NCBI RefSeq assembly: GCF_017309585.1
Contig: NZ_CP071321.1
Location: 558,001 to 622,000, forward strand
DNA: 64,000 nucleotides
DNA from: Nitrogeniibacter aestuarii
GTDB lineage: Bacteria > Pseudomonadota > Gammaproteobacteria > Burkholderiales > Rhodocyclaceae
Reading direction: 5' to 3'
Below are positions 1-8,630 of this stretch, piece by piece (position 1 is the first letter of the stretch; the number at the start of each line of letters is the position of its first letter). The translations under genes were made by a program, and so were the position numbers. Under the pieces are notes generated by a model, which worked only from the letters and a program-made list of their open reading frames with translations, was not told where the DNA came from and did no database searches.

Positions 1-455
1 TGGCCTGGTATCTGACCCGCTCCAATCCGTTTGTCGACCAGACATCGAGCACTTCGTCCCCCGACCGCGCCCCGCTGACGCCGAAAGTGCTGCCGGGCAA
101 GCCGGGTGACCGTCCGCTCGAGAAGCCGGAGTTCGATTTCTACAAGATCCTGCCCAAGGGCGACGGTTCGGTCGATATCCCGACCGACGGCAAGCCTGCG
201 CCCACCGAGGCCCGGCCGGCCGAAAAGCTCTATTTACAGGTGGGTGCCTTTGAAGATCCGACCGAGGCTGACAACCTGAAGGCGCGTCTTGCGTTAATGG
301 GGGTGGAAGCATCGGTTCAGCGTGGAGAATCGGCCACTGCCGGGACGGTTCACCGGGTGCGGCTCGGGCCCTACGCGCGACTCGATGATCTCAATGCCGT
401 CCGTGCCGAACTGGCGCGCGCAGGAATCGAATCCAACCTCGTGCGCGTGAAGTAA
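1..455 (+). CDS. SPOR-domain cell-division-type protein (5' partial)
   Basis: The reading frame is open from base 3 of the window, so the N-terminus, probably including the membrane anchor, lies outside. The visible part begins AWYLTRSNPFVDQ, which looks like the end of a membrane segment, followed by a Pro/Asp-rich linker. The last ~75 residues (from LYLQVGAFEDPTEAD) form a SPOR domain: the LQVGAF strand, two helices rich in Ala and Arg, and the HRVRLGPY strand are all present. SPOR domains bind denuded peptidoglycan at the septum (FtsN, DedD). An internal GTG at 87 exists but nothing suggests it is the true start. dsbA follows 71 bp downstream, an arrangement usual in betaproteobacteria. 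The family is secure; FtsN identity is not. Confidence 0.8.
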   Translation, partial: AWYLTRSNPFVDQTSSTSSPDRAPLTPKVLPGKPGDRPLEKPEFDFYKILPKGDGSVDIPTDGKPAPTEARPAEKLYLQVGAFEDPTEADNLKARLALMGVEASVQRGESATAGTVHRVRLGPYARLDDLNAVRAELARAGIESNLVRVK

Positions 456-526
456 TCGATCGCGGGAACTTGAAATGGCCGGGCGCGTCACAACCGCGTC
501 CGCCTCAATGCAAGGAACATTCAGTG

Positions 527-1165
527 ATGGAACGTCGTGACGTCCTTAAACAGCTGGCAGCGCTGGCTGGTCTTTCCGCCGTCGGTGTGCCGGCCTTTGC
601 CCAGGCTACCGAGCAGTACGCGCCGGTCAATCCGCCTCAGCCGACTTCCGATCCGGCCAAGATCGAAGTGATCGAGTTCTTCCATTATGGCTGCCCGCAT
701 TGCCGCGATTTCGATCCGCTGGTGCAGGACTGGGTCAAGACCTTGCCCGAGGACGTCACCTTCACGCATGTGCCCGCCATCTGGGGTAACCCGAAGCTCA
801 GCGCTCTGGCCCAGTTCTACTATGCGATGGAAACCGTGGGGATTGCCCATGAGCTGCATCCCAAGGTGTTCAAGGCCTATCAGGATGGTCGCGTGCCGCT
901 CGATACCGAAGAAGGTGCCATCCAGTGGGTCAGCGACAATGGCTTCGACGGCAAGAAGTTCGCCGACGCGTACAAATCTTTTGGCGTTCGCGGCAAGGTG
1001 CAGCGTGCCGATCAGCTGGCCCGCAACTACCGCATCCGTGGCGTACCGACCCTAGCCATCGATGGCAAATTCATGACTTCAGCCTCCATGTCGGGCTCGC
1101 ACGAGAGTTCGCTCAAGGTGGCTGACCAGTTGATCTCGCTGATTCGCCAGACCAAGAAAGGCTGA
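527..1165 (+). CDS. dsbA: Thiol:disulfide interchange protein DsbA
   Basis: Periplasmic oxidase that introduces disulfides into exported proteins. It is a 212-residue protein with a basic, hydrophobic signal sequence (residues 1-25, ending PAFAQA), the thioredoxin-fold active site C56-P-H-C59 and the cis-proline loop RGVPT (Pro174). The CPHC dipeptide is the strongly oxidising DsbA type. The ATG at 527 is preferred because AAGGA lies just upstream and the signal peptide then begins correctly; an in-frame ATG at 470 would add 19 non-signal residues. Its partner DsbB is not in the window. The next gene starts 6 bp downstream, so the two are probably cotranscribed. Confidence 0.93.
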   Translation: MERRDVLKQLAALAGLSAVGVPAFAQATEQYAPVNPPQPTSDPAKIEVIEFFHYGCPHCRDFDPLVQDWVKTLPEDVTFTHVPAIWGNPKLSALAQFYYAMETVGIAHELHPKVFKAYQDGRVPLDTEEGAIQWVSDNGFDGKKFADAYKSFGVRGKVQRADQLARNYRIRGVPTLAIDGKFMTSASMSGSHESSLKVADQLISLIRQTKKG

Positions 1166-1171
1166 TCGTTG

Positions 1172-1972
1172 GTGAGTGACGCCCGCGCGCGCCGCGATGC
1201 CGAAAGGCCGCGGCGCGTTTTTCTGACCGGCGCCAGCAGCGGCATCGGCACCGCCCTGGCGCGCAGATACGCACAGGAAGGGGCGCAGATCGGCTTGCTC
1301 GGTCGCCGGCGGGATGCGCTTGAGGCCCTTGCCGCTGAGTTGCCGTGTCAGACCTGGCTGTATACGGCGGACGTGGCTGATGCGGTTGCCATGCACGCGG
1401 CCGGTCTGGCGTTCATCGAGCATTTCGGTGTGCCGGACCTCGTCATTGCTAGCGCGGGCGTCTCGGCAGGGACGCTGACCGAGTTCGAAGAGGACGCCCG
1501 GGTGTTCGAGCGGATCTTCCAGACCAACGTGCTGGGCATGGTGCACACCTTTCAGCCCTTCATCGAACCGCTCCGTTCATGCGGGCGTGGCACGCTCGTG
1601 GGCATTGCGTCGGTGGCCGGCATTCGAGGCCTGCCCGGTGCCGGTGCTTACAGTGCCTCCAAGGCAGCGGCGCGCACCTATCTGGAAAGCCTCCGCGTGG
1701 AATTGCACGGATCGGGCGTGCGTGTGGTGACCCTGTCGCCGGGTTATATCGATACCCCGATGACTCAGGTCAATACATACCCGATGCCGTTTCTGATGCC
1801 CGCTGACAAGGCCGCGGAGCGCATGGCAGCCCTCATCGACAAGGGGGCACGACATGCCGTGGTGCCCTGGCAGATGGGGCTGGTGGCGCGGGTTCTGGGT
1901 GTCCTTCCCCGGTGCGTGTATGACCGTCTGTTTGCTCGTGCGGGACGCAAACCGAGGCAGCTTCCTCTATAG
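1172..1972 (+). CDS. Short-chain dehydrogenase/reductase
   Basis: Classical-type SDR of 266 residues. The nucleotide-binding motif TGASSGIG is at residues 19-26, the catalytic Ser at 147 and the Y160-x3-K164 pair in AYSASKAAA. The usual NNAG is replaced by ASAG. The C-terminal ~40 residues are hydrophobic then basic, ending RAGRKPRQLPL, suggesting peripheral membrane contact. The substrate cannot be told. The start is GTG 1172 (TTG 1169 is the alternative), 10 bp after an AAAGG at the end of dsbA, with which it is probably cotranscribed. Confidence 0.85.
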   Translation: MSDARARRDAERPRRVFLTGASSGIGTALARRYAQEGAQIGLLGRRRDALEALAAELPCQTWLYTADVADAVAMHAAGLAFIEHFGVPDLVIASAGVSAGTLTEFEEDARVFERIFQTNVLGMVHTFQPFIEPLRSCGRGTLVGIASVAGIRGLPGAGAYSASKAAARTYLESLRVELHGSGVRVVTLSPGYIDTPMTQVNTYPMPFLMPADKAAERMAALIDKGARHAVVPWQMGLVARVLGVLPRCVYDRLFARAGRKPRQLPL

Positions 1973-2091
1973 GGGTTGCGCATCGCAGCATCTGGCTGGC
2001 TTCTCGCGATTCCCGGCTATCGCTTGAATCAATGGGTTTTCTTCGATTGATTTGAAAATCGAAAGAAACTTTGCGGGCAGGTCATGCGTCC

Positions 2092-2112
2092 ATATTGTGC
2101 AATGCACAATAT
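2092..2112. promoter_or_regulatory. Perfect 10-bp inverted repeat, operator candidate
   Basis: ATATTGTGCA, one base, then its exact reverse complement TGCACAATAT. It lies 57 bp upstream of the patatin start in an otherwise unremarkable 197-bp gap. The TTGTGCA/TGCACAA core resembles the TGC-rich sites bound by the polyhydroxyalkanoate regulator PhaR in phasin promoters of related bacteria. That resemblance is from memory; the repeat itself is directly seen. Confidence 0.5.
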
Positions 2113-2169
2113 TTGCCTTTCCCGAACGGCACAGGTTCGTCACCGCGCGGCAGGCAAAGGACGGAGCGC

Positions 2170-3207
2170 ATGAGTATCTCGTTTCCCTTGCTCGGCAAGA
2201 AGCACCGCATCAATCTCGCCCTTCAGGGCGGCGGCGCGCATGGCGCATTCACCTGGGGCGTGCTCGACTATCTGCTTGAAGACGGGCGCTATCAATTCGA
2301 CGGGGTCAGCGGGACGAGTGCCGGCGCCATGAACGCCGTCGTGCTGGCCCAGGGACTGATGACCGGTGGGTGCGACGGCGCCCGCGAAGCCCTGGCGAAG
2401 TTCTGGACGGCCGTGGCCGAGAGTGTCCCCATCACGCTCGCGTCCCAGCTCTCGGACGAGACGGGGACCAAGACGCCCCTGGCGCTGACCTTGCTGCTCG
2501 ACCTGACCAACTATTTTTCGCCCTACGAACTGAACCCCTTCGACCTCAATCCCTTGCGTGATGTGGTCGAAGCCCAGATCGACTTCAAGCGCCTGCGCCG
2601 GCACAGCCCGGTCAAGCTCTTCGTGGCCGCGACCAACGCCAACAACGGTCGCCTGCGCCTGTTCACCAATCGGGAGATGTCCGCCAATGCGGTGCTGGCC
2701 TCGGCCTGCCTGCCGAAAATCCATCATGCCATCGAGATTCGCGGTGTGCCCTACTGGGACGGTGGCTACTCGGCCAACCCGGCGGTGTTCCCCTTGTTCT
2801 ACGAGTGTCGCGCCAAGGACATCGTGCTGGTGCTGCTGGCGCCGTCCGACCTGGGCAAGACGCCACACAGTGCGCGCGAGATCCAGCAGCGCGCCATGGA
2901 AATCGGGTTCAACAATGCGTTCCGGCGCGAGATGCGCATGCTTGCGCATGCACGGGACTACGTGTCGCGTTCCTGGCTGCCCCTGGGCCGTCTGGAGCGG
3001 CGGCTCATGAATGCACGACTCCATTCCATCGAGGCGGATACCCTCGGTGATCTGCCGTACGAATCGAAGCTGGCCGCCAATCTGGCCTTCTTCGAGCGTT
3101 TGCGGGACATGGGCCGTGCCCGGGCGAAGCGCTGGGTCCAGGCGAATCACGCCGAGGTGGGGCGCAACTCTTCGCTCAATCTGGAGGCTGCCTTCGGCGG
3201 CTATTGA
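2170..3207 (+). CDS. Patatin-like phospholipase
   Basis: Acyl hydrolase of the patatin/RssA type, 345 residues. The oxyanion loop GGGAHGAF is at residues 20-27, the nucleophile elbow GTSAG carries Ser50, and the catalytic Asp197 is in WDGGY, so the Ser-Asp dyad is complete. No signal peptide is visible, which suggests a cytosolic or granule-associated enzyme. ATG 2170 is chosen over the in-frame 2071 because GGAG precedes it and because the inverted repeat at 2092-2112 would otherwise be coding. The gene stands alone. Given the PhaR-like repeat upstream and phaC elsewhere in the window, a role in polyhydroxybutyrate or membrane-lipid turnover is possible but unproven. Confidence 0.85.
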   Translation: MSISFPLLGKKHRINLALQGGGAHGAFTWGVLDYLLEDGRYQFDGVSGTSAGAMNAVVLAQGLMTGGCDGAREALAKFWTAVAESVPITLASQLSDETGTKTPLALTLLLDLTNYFSPYELNPFDLNPLRDVVEAQIDFKRLRRHSPVKLFVAATNANNGRLRLFTNREMSANAVLASACLPKIHHAIEIRGVPYWDGGYSANPAVFPLFYECRAKDIVLVLLAPSDLGKTPHSAREIQQRAMEIGFNNAFRREMRMLAHARDYVSRSWLPLGRLERRLMNARLHSIEADTLGDLPYESKLAANLAFFERLRDMGRARAKRWVQANHAEVGRNSSLNLEAAFGGY

Positions 3208-3319
3208 GTGTCCGGTCGGCGCGTGGTGAGCGAGGCTCTTTGTGCCCGTGTGACGTCTGCCTTCAAGTCAGCTGTTTCCTGGTCGTTGTTTGAGGCATGG
3301 GGACATGAAGGAGACAACA

Positions 3320-3727
3320 ATGGACGAGCTGAGCGAGCGCCGGTTGAGGCAGAGAATCCTGGTCAATCAAGGTGAGGATATGGCGTTCAAACTCTTTTGC
3401 GAAGGTACTCCGGCCGATGTGGCGGATCTCTCCCTGGAGGGCTTTGCCATGCGGGCTAGCACGGCTCCGGATGCGAGCCACGAATTCAGTTTCCGGCTCG
3501 AATACCGGGACATGCCGGTGACCGTGACCGGGCAGGCCCAGGTGGTGAACTACCAGAAGGGCGCAACGCACGAAAGCGGCATGGCCGGCTGCCGGATTCT
3601 GAGTTTCGACCGGGCGGGCCGGGACACGCTGGCCATGTGGCTGTCGGTTCATGTGGCCCGGCTTGCGAACGTGCCCTTGAGCGCGGACGAAGCCCTCGAT
3701 ATCGTCGCCGGTCCATCCCTGGTTTGA
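3320..3727 (+). CDS. PilZ-domain protein (c-di-GMP receptor candidate)
   Basis: Small 135-residue protein. The N-terminal Arg cluster (RRLRQR, residues 7-12) and the D36-L-S-L-E-G41 motif match the RxxxR and (D/N)xSxxG signatures of PilZ domains, which bind cyclic di-GMP. There are no further domains, so it would act as a single-domain adaptor. An AAGGAG six bases upstream fixes the start at ATG 3320 rather than the in-frame ATG at 3290. It is monocistronic, followed by a strong hairpin. Confidence 0.75.
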   Translation: MDELSERRLRQRILVNQGEDMAFKLFCEGTPADVADLSLEGFAMRASTAPDASHEFSFRLEYRDMPVTVTGQAQVVNYQKGATHESGMAGCRILSFDRAGRDTLAMWLSVHVARLANVPLSADEALDIVAGPSLV

Positions 3728-3734
3728 GCCCGTG

Positions 3735-3762
3735 CGGGCATACGGGCCGTCCCGTATGCCCG
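3735..3762 (+). terminator. Hairpin after the PilZ gene
   Basis: Perfect 12-bp stem (CGGGCATACGGG and its complement) with a 4-base CCGT loop, 8 bp after the PilZ stop codon. The T-rich tail is poor (GGGGTCTTT), so it may be a transcript-end stabiliser rather than a strong intrinsic terminator. Confidence 0.55.
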
Positions 3763-3852
3763 ACCGAGGGGTCTTTGCGTTAGACTGGCCTGCGTGAGGC
3801 CGTCAGGCGCAGCCTGCCTTGGCGGTTGTTTTCGGCCAAAGGAGACCCAGTG

Positions 3853-4824
3853 ATGAAGAAGCTCGTATCTGCGCTCGCCGTATCGGGCATGATGTTGTCC
3901 ATGACCCCTGCGCCGGTCAGCGCGGCCCAGCAATTCGTGTCGATTGGCACCGGTGGCGTCACCGGGGTTTACTACCCCACGGGCGGTGCGATCTGCCGCC
4001 TGGTCAACAAGAACCGCAAAGAGCACGGCATCCGTTGCTCGGCCGAGTCCACGGGTGGCTCGGTCTACAACATCAACACCATCCGCGCCGGTGAGCTCGA
4101 ATTCGGCGTCGCCCAGTCCGACTGGCAGTACCACGCCTACAAAGGCACGTCCAAGTTTGCGGACCAGGGGGCCTTCGAGAAGCTGCGCTCGGTCTTTTCC
4201 GTGCATCCGGAACCCTTCACCGTACTGGCCCGCAAGGACAGCGGCATCACCAAGTTCGAAGACGTCAAGGGCAAGAAGGTGAACGTGGGCAACCCGGGCT
4301 CCGGGCAGCGCGCCACCATGGAAGTGGTGATGGACGCCTTCGGCATGAAGATGGATGATTTTGCCGTGGCGGCCGAGCTCAAGGGCTCCGAAATGGCCCA
4401 GGCGGTGTGTGATGGCAAGATCGACGTGATGGTCTATACCGTGGGCCACCCGGCCGCAGCCATTACCGAAGCCACCACCACCTGCGACCTGAACCTGGTC
4501 AATGTGGTCGGGGCGCCGGTCGACAAACTGGTCGCCGACAACCCCTTCTATCGCAAGGCCACGATTCCCGGTGGCATGTATGCCGGCAACCCGGATGACA
4601 CCCAGACTTTTGGTGTGGGCGCCACCTTCGTGACCTCGGCCGACGTCTCTGACGAGGTGGTCTATACCGTCGTCAAGGCGGTGTTCGACAACTTTTCCGA
4701 CTTCAAGAAGCTGCACCCGGCCTTCGCCAACCTGACCGAGGCCGAGATGATCAAGGATGGCCTGTCTGCGCCGCTGCATCCGGGTGCCGTCAAGTACTAC
4801 AAGGAACGCGGCTGGATGAAGTGA
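3853..4824 (+). CDS. TAXI-family TRAP transporter solute receptor
   Basis: Periplasmic substrate-binding protein of the TRAP-associated extracytoplasmic immunogenic (TAXI) class, 323 residues. A typical signal peptide (MKKLVSALAVSG..., cleavage probably after VSA, residue ~23) is followed by the TAXI hallmark IGTGGVTGVYYPTGGAIC. The mature domain continues with VGNPGSGQRATMEV, typical of the ligand-binding site. It pairs with the fused TRAP permease downstream. Ligands of this class are commonly glutamate, glutamine or other organic acids; the sequence does not decide. ATG 3853 is preferred; GTG 3850 directly before it adds one residue. GGAGA serves as ribosome-binding site. Confidence 0.9.
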   Translation: MKKLVSALAVSGMMLSMTPAPVSAAQQFVSIGTGGVTGVYYPTGGAICRLVNKNRKEHGIRCSAESTGGSVYNINTIRAGELEFGVAQSDWQYHAYKGTSKFADQGAFEKLRSVFSVHPEPFTVLARKDSGITKFEDVKGKKVNVGNPGSGQRATMEVVMDAFGMKMDDFAVAAELKGSEMAQAVCDGKIDVMVYTVGHPAAAITEATTTCDLNLVNVVGAPVDKLVADNPFYRKATIPGGMYAGNPDDTQTFGVGATFVTSADVSDEVVYTVVKAVFDNFSDFKKLHPAFANLTEAEMIKDGLSAPLHPGAVKYYKERGWMK

Positions 4825-4843
4825 TCCGCATGCTGCAGTGAAA

Positions 4844-4883
4844 CCGGGGGTGCCGGCGTGTGACGCCGCCGCCCCCGTTTTTC
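4844..4883 (+). terminator. GC hairpin plus T-run between receptor and permease
   Basis: An imperfect inverted repeat (CGGGGGTGCCGGCG paired with CGCCGCCGCCCCCG) is followed directly by TTTTTC. It sits between the receptor stop and the permease ribosome-binding site and would act as a leaky terminator, giving more receptor than permease, as is common for binding-protein transporters. Confidence 0.55.
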
Positions 4884-4910
4884 TTCCCCCGTCCCCCAGG
4901 AGCAGGTCAG

Positions 4911-7544
4911 ATGAGCGGGCACGCGAAAACAAAAGCACAAGAGCTCGAAAGCATGGTGGCGCAGTCCGAATCCGGCGCGCGCAAACCCGCCGGCAGCGTC
5001 GGCATCTTCCTTGGCATTCTGGCCTTTGCCTGGTCGATCTTTCAGTTGTACGTCGCCTCGGGCGTGCCATTCTGGCTGACCGAGCATCTGGGCGTGAACT
5101 GGGTGTTCAACAACCAGGAGGTGCGGCAGGTCCACCTGGCCTTTGCGATTGCGCTGTGCTCGCTGGCCTATCCGCTGTTCAAGGGCTCGCCGCAGCATCG
5201 CATTCCCTGGTACGACTGGATTCTCACGGTGGTAGGAGTGTGCTGCTGCCTGTATCTGCTGGTGTTCAAGGACACCATCTCGGATCGTGCCGGTCTGCCG
5301 ACCACGAGTGATCTGGTCATTTCTGCCCTCGGGTTGATCTCCCTGGGCATTGCGGTGTTCCGCTCGCTGGGCCTGCCCCTGTTGCTGGTGGCCACGGTGT
5401 TCATGACCTACGTGTTCTTCGGTGACCAGCCGTGGCTGCCGGAAGTCATCCAGTGGAAGGGCGCCTCGTTCGGCAAGGCAATGTGGCATTTCTGGATGCA
5501 GACCGAAGGGGTGTTTGGCGTTGCGCTGGGCGTGTCGGCCACGATGATCTTCCTGTTCGTGCTGTTCGGCGCCCTGCTCGAGCGCGCGGGTGCGGGCAAT
5601 TACTTCATCCAGCTGGCGCTGTCCCTGCTTGGCCACCTGCGGGGCGGGCCGGCCAAAGCGGCCGTGGTGGCCTCGGGCCTGAGTGGCTTGTATTCGGGGT
5701 CGTCCATCGCCAACGTGGTGACCACCGGGACATTCACCATCCCGCTCATGGTCAAGACCGGCTTCTCCCGCGAAAAGGCGGGCGCCGTGGAAGTGGCGTC
5801 GTCGACCAATGGCCAGCTCACGCCGCCGGTGATGGGTGCGGCCGCCTTCCTGATCGCCGAATTCACCGGCATTGCCTATACCGATGTGATCCGCCATGCG
5901 GTGGTGCCGGCGCTGGCCTCCTACATCGCGCTGTTCTACATCGTCCATCTCGAAGCCATGAAGATGGGACTCGAGGGAATGCCGCGCCCCTCGGCGCGTT
6001 TTACCCTCATCCAGAAGCTGATGGGCTTTCTCGGGGGCTTCGTGGCCATCGGCGTGCTCGGTGCCATTGTTTATTTCGTGTTGGGCAGCGTGGCCGAGAT
6101 GATGCCGTCCATGACGACGTGGACCGGTGCGCTGATCTTCCTGTTGGGCTATCTCGCCCTGATCCGCGTGGCTGCCAAGCGTCCGGACCTCGAAATGAAG
6201 GACCCGGAGCATTTCGAAGTGCTCCCGCGTGCCGACGAGGTGGCGCCGACGGGGCTCTACTATGTGCTGCCCATCGTCGTGCTGCTGTGGTCGATCCTCA
6301 TCGAGCGCCTCTCGCCCGCGCTGTCCGCCTTCTGGGCCTCGCTGGCCATGCTCTTCGTGGTGCTCACCCAGGACTTTCTCAAGGCCCTGTTCCGTGGCGA
6401 GCATGCCCACCTGGGTCATTTCAGGGACGGCGTGGTCGCCATGTACGAGGGCATGATCTCGGGGGCGCGCAACATGGTGCCCATCGGGGTGGCCACCGGG
6501 GTGGCCGGGGTGGTGATCGGCACCGTGTCGCTCACGGGGGCCCATCAGGTGGTCGGCGAGTTCGTCGAGATGCTGGCCGGTGGCAATGTGATGGCCATGC
6601 TGCTGCTGGTGGCGGTGATGAGTCTGATCCTCGGCATGGGCCTGCCGACCACGGCCAACTACATCGTGGTGTCCTCGCTGATGGCGCCGGTGATTGTCTC
6701 GGTAGGGGCGCAGACCGGGCTGGTCGTGCCGCTCATCGCGGTGCACATGTTCGTCTTCTATTTCGGCATCCTCGCGGACGATACGCCACCGGTGGGCGTG
6801 GCGGCCTTTGCGGCAGCGGCCATTTCCGGCGGGGACCCGATCAAGACGGGTATCCAGGGCTTTACGTACGACATCCGCACCGCCTTGCTGCCGTTCCTGT
6901 TCATCTTCAATCACGAGTTGCTGCTCATCGACGTGACGTTCGCGCAGGCGATCTTCGTCTTCATCATCGCGGTGATTGCCATGTTGCTGTTCGCGGCGGC
7001 CACCCAGGGTTTCTTCATCACGCGAAGCCGCTGGTATGAATCCGCGGCGTTGCTACTGGTGGCCTTCACGCTGTTCCGGCCGGGTTTCTGGCTCGATCAG
7101 GTGGAGGAGCCGTTCGTGCATCGTCCGGGCACCGAGGTGGTGAAGGAGGCGGGGCGTCTGCCCGAGGGGGGACTGTTGCGCATGGTGGTGTCGGGCCCCG
7201 ATTTCGACCGTCCCGACCGCATGGCCTCGCTCACGCTGGTCGCCCCCATGGGGGCACCGGGGGATGGGGCGCAGCGCCTGATGGAGGCGGGCCTGATGGT
7301 GGGTGACAATCCGGATGCCCCGCAGGGCACGATTGCACTTGAGGAACCCATGGCCGGTACGCCGTACTTCACCAAGATGCAGATGTTCGACTTCTACGGC
7401 GATCGTCCGGTGGTGGTCGAGCGGGTCGAACTGGACGCCGAGCGAATGCACAAGGAAGTGTTCTACATTCCAGGCCTGGCCCTGCTGGCGTTGATCATCT
7501 TCCTGCAGTTGTCGCGTCGCAAGGCCACGCTCGCCGCTGCGTGA
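4911..7544 (+). CDS. TRAP transporter permease, fused 4TM/12TM subunits
   Basis: Large inner-membrane protein (877 residues) that fuses the small DctQ-like and large DctM-like TRAP subunits, the form always paired with TAXI receptors. Hydrophobic segments run throughout; the DctM signatures GLYSGSSIANVVTTGTFTIP and LGMGLPTTANYIVVS are visible. Transport is driven by an ion gradient rather than ATP. The last ~180 residues after the final core helices include a soluble stretch (RPDRMASLTLVAPMG...) and one more membrane helix near the C-terminus, an extension found in this fused class. ATG 4911 follows CAGGAGCAGG; the longer frame from 4860 would cover the hairpin. The next gene overlaps its stop codon. 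Confidence 0.92.
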   Translation: MSGHAKTKAQELESMVAQSESGARKPAGSVGIFLGILAFAWSIFQLYVASGVPFWLTEHLGVNWVFNNQEVRQVHLAFAIALCSLAYPLFKGSPQHRIPWYDWILTVVGVCCCLYLLVFKDTISDRAGLPTTSDLVISALGLISLGIAVFRSLGLPLLLVATVFMTYVFFGDQPWLPEVIQWKGASFGKAMWHFWMQTEGVFGVALGVSATMIFLFVLFGALLERAGAGNYFIQLALSLLGHLRGGPAKAAVVASGLSGLYSGSSIANVVTTGTFTIPLMVKTGFSREKAGAVEVASSTNGQLTPPVMGAAAFLIAEFTGIAYTDVIRHAVVPALASYIALFYIVHLEAMKMGLEGMPRPSARFTLIQKLMGFLGGFVAIGVLGAIVYFVLGSVAEMMPSMTTWTGALIFLLGYLALIRVAAKRPDLEMKDPEHFEVLPRADEVAPTGLYYVLPIVVLLWSILIERLSPALSAFWASLAMLFVVLTQDFLKALFRGEHAHLGHFRDGVVAMYEGMISGARNMVPIGVATGVAGVVIGTVSLTGAHQVVGEFVEMLAGGNVMAMLLLVAVMSLILGMGLPTTANYIVVSSLMAPVIVSVGAQTGLVVPLIAVHMFVFYFGILADDTPPVGVAAFAAAAISGGDPIKTGIQGFTYDIRTALLPFLFIFNHELLLIDVTFAQAIFVFIIAVIAMLLFAAATQGFFITRSRWYESAALLLVAFTLFRPGFWLDQVEEPFVHRPGTEVVKEAGRLPEGGLLRMVVSGPDFDRPDRMASLTLVAPMGAPGDGAQRLMEAGLMVGDNPDAPQGTIALEEPMAGTPYFTKMQMFDFYGDRPVVVERVELDAERMHKEVFYIPGLALLALIIFLQLSRRKATLAAA

Positions 7545-8350
7545 TGTGCGCTGAACACGGCATCGATGCGGTGGGTGTGTCTCACCCGCCCGCCGAGGGG
7601 GCGGTGCGCATCGTTTCACTGGTGCCGTCGATCACGGAGCTGGTGTGCGACCTTGGCCTGACCGGACAGCTGGTTGGTCGAACCGGCTTCTGCATTCATC
7701 CGCGCGAGCGCCTCAGGGCGGTCGAAAAAGTCGGTGGCACCAAGGATGTGAAGCTCGACCGGATTCGGGCGCTGGCGCCGACGCATGTGATCCTGAACAT
7801 GGACGAAAACACCCGTGAGGTCGCCGATGCGCTCGCGGCGTTTGTCCCCCATCTGATCGTGACCCATCCACTCACGCCGGAGGACAACCGGGGGCTCTAT
7901 CGTCTGCTTGGTCATGTGTTCAGACGCGAGGCGCAAGCGGAGACGCTGGTATCTCGACTGGATGCGGCCCTGTCCGTGGCCGATGCTGCCGCGGCCGATC
8001 TCCCCACCGAGCGCGTGCTCTATCTCATCTGGCGTGAACCCTGGATGACCGTGGCCCCGGAGACCTATGTGTCGGCTACACTTGCCCGGATCGGATGGCA
8101 TACCCAACCGGTGGCGCCGCTCACGCGTTATCCGGCCTTTGAACCCAGCGCGGACTGGTTGGCCGATGTGGATCGGGTGTTGCTGTCGTCAGAGCCCTAC
8201 CGTTTCAGGGAAAAGCATCTGGCCGAAGTGAGTGCGTGGCTGGACCGGCCGGTGCATCTCATCGATGGGGAGTGGGCGTCGTGGTATGGGTCTAGGGCCA
8301 TCGAGGGGGTGGCCGCGTTGGCGGCGTTTCGGCAGTCGTTGGTCGCGTGA
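7544..8350 (+). CDS. BtuF-like helical-backbone metal-receptor domain protein
   Basis: A 268-residue protein resembling the cobalamin/iron-siderophore binding proteins of ABC importers: RIVSLVPSITELVCDLGL at its start, then GGTKDVKLDRIRALAPTHVI. Two such lobes joined by a long helix bind B12 or chelates. However, no signal peptide or lipobox is visible; the N-terminus (MCAEHGIDAVGVSHPPAEG) is short and polar, so it may be cytosolic. The ATG overlaps the stop of the TRAP permease by one base (TGATG), indicating coupled translation with a transporter of a different class. No ABC permease or ATPase is nearby. Probably a cobalamin-binding-like protein of unknown role. Confidence 0.75.
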   Translation: MCAEHGIDAVGVSHPPAEGAVRIVSLVPSITELVCDLGLTGQLVGRTGFCIHPRERLRAVEKVGGTKDVKLDRIRALAPTHVILNMDENTREVADALAAFVPHLIVTHPLTPEDNRGLYRLLGHVFRREAQAETLVSRLDAALSVADAAAADLPTERVLYLIWREPWMTVAPETYVSATLARIGWHTQPVAPLTRYPAFEPSADWLADVDRVLLSSEPYRFREKHLAEVSAWLDRPVHLIDGEWASWYGSRAIEGVAALAAFRQSLVA

Positions 8351-8357
8351 CAGTCGT

Positions 8358-8563
8358 TGGCCGGGTCTCGCCCCGGCAGGCGACCTCCTTTCTTGTGGCG
8401 ACAAGAAAGGAGGCAAAGAAGCGCTCCCCGCTTTCGTGGCCCTGCGGGCTGCCCTCGTCGCTCGAATGATCAGCAGGGGGTTTCGCAAACTCGCCCTGTG
8501 GGCTCAGACAGCGAAACCCCTATTCTGCTGATCTTTCGACCAACTCGGCACGGCAGAGGGCGT
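8358..8563. repeat. Partial (half-length) copy of the ~520-bp hairpin repeat
   Basis: Fills most of the 280-bp gap after the BtuF-like gene. It begins with GGCCGGGTCTCGCCCCGGC and a perfect 13-bp inverted repeat at 8384-8413 (arms CCTCCTTTCTTGT / ACAAGAAAGGAGG, loop GGCG), followed by GGCAAAGAAGCGC, CTTTCGTGGCCCTGCGGGCT, then AACTCGCCCTGTGGGCTCAG and ACTCGGCACGGCAGAGGG. These modules occur in the same order in the full copies at 29520, 38825 and 39421, but about half the element is missing and the hairpin arms have diverged in a compensated way (CTCC/GGAG instead of CTTA/TAAG). No convincing coding sequence lies inside. Confidence 0.75.
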
Positions 8564-8630
8564 GGTGAGAGCAGCCGGCTGCACTTTTTATACCGAATTC
8601 AGATCGGCATTTAGAGGGCGCGCTTCGACA

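Noticed and set aside
2140..3150. 336-codon frame opposite the patatin gene
   Set aside because: Pure antisense of the patatin coding region, no domain features.
4797..6914. 705-codon minus-strand frame opposite the fused TRAP permease
   Set aside because: His/Gly/Arg-rich translation without domains, exactly antisense to a strongly conserved transporter; a by-product of high GC.
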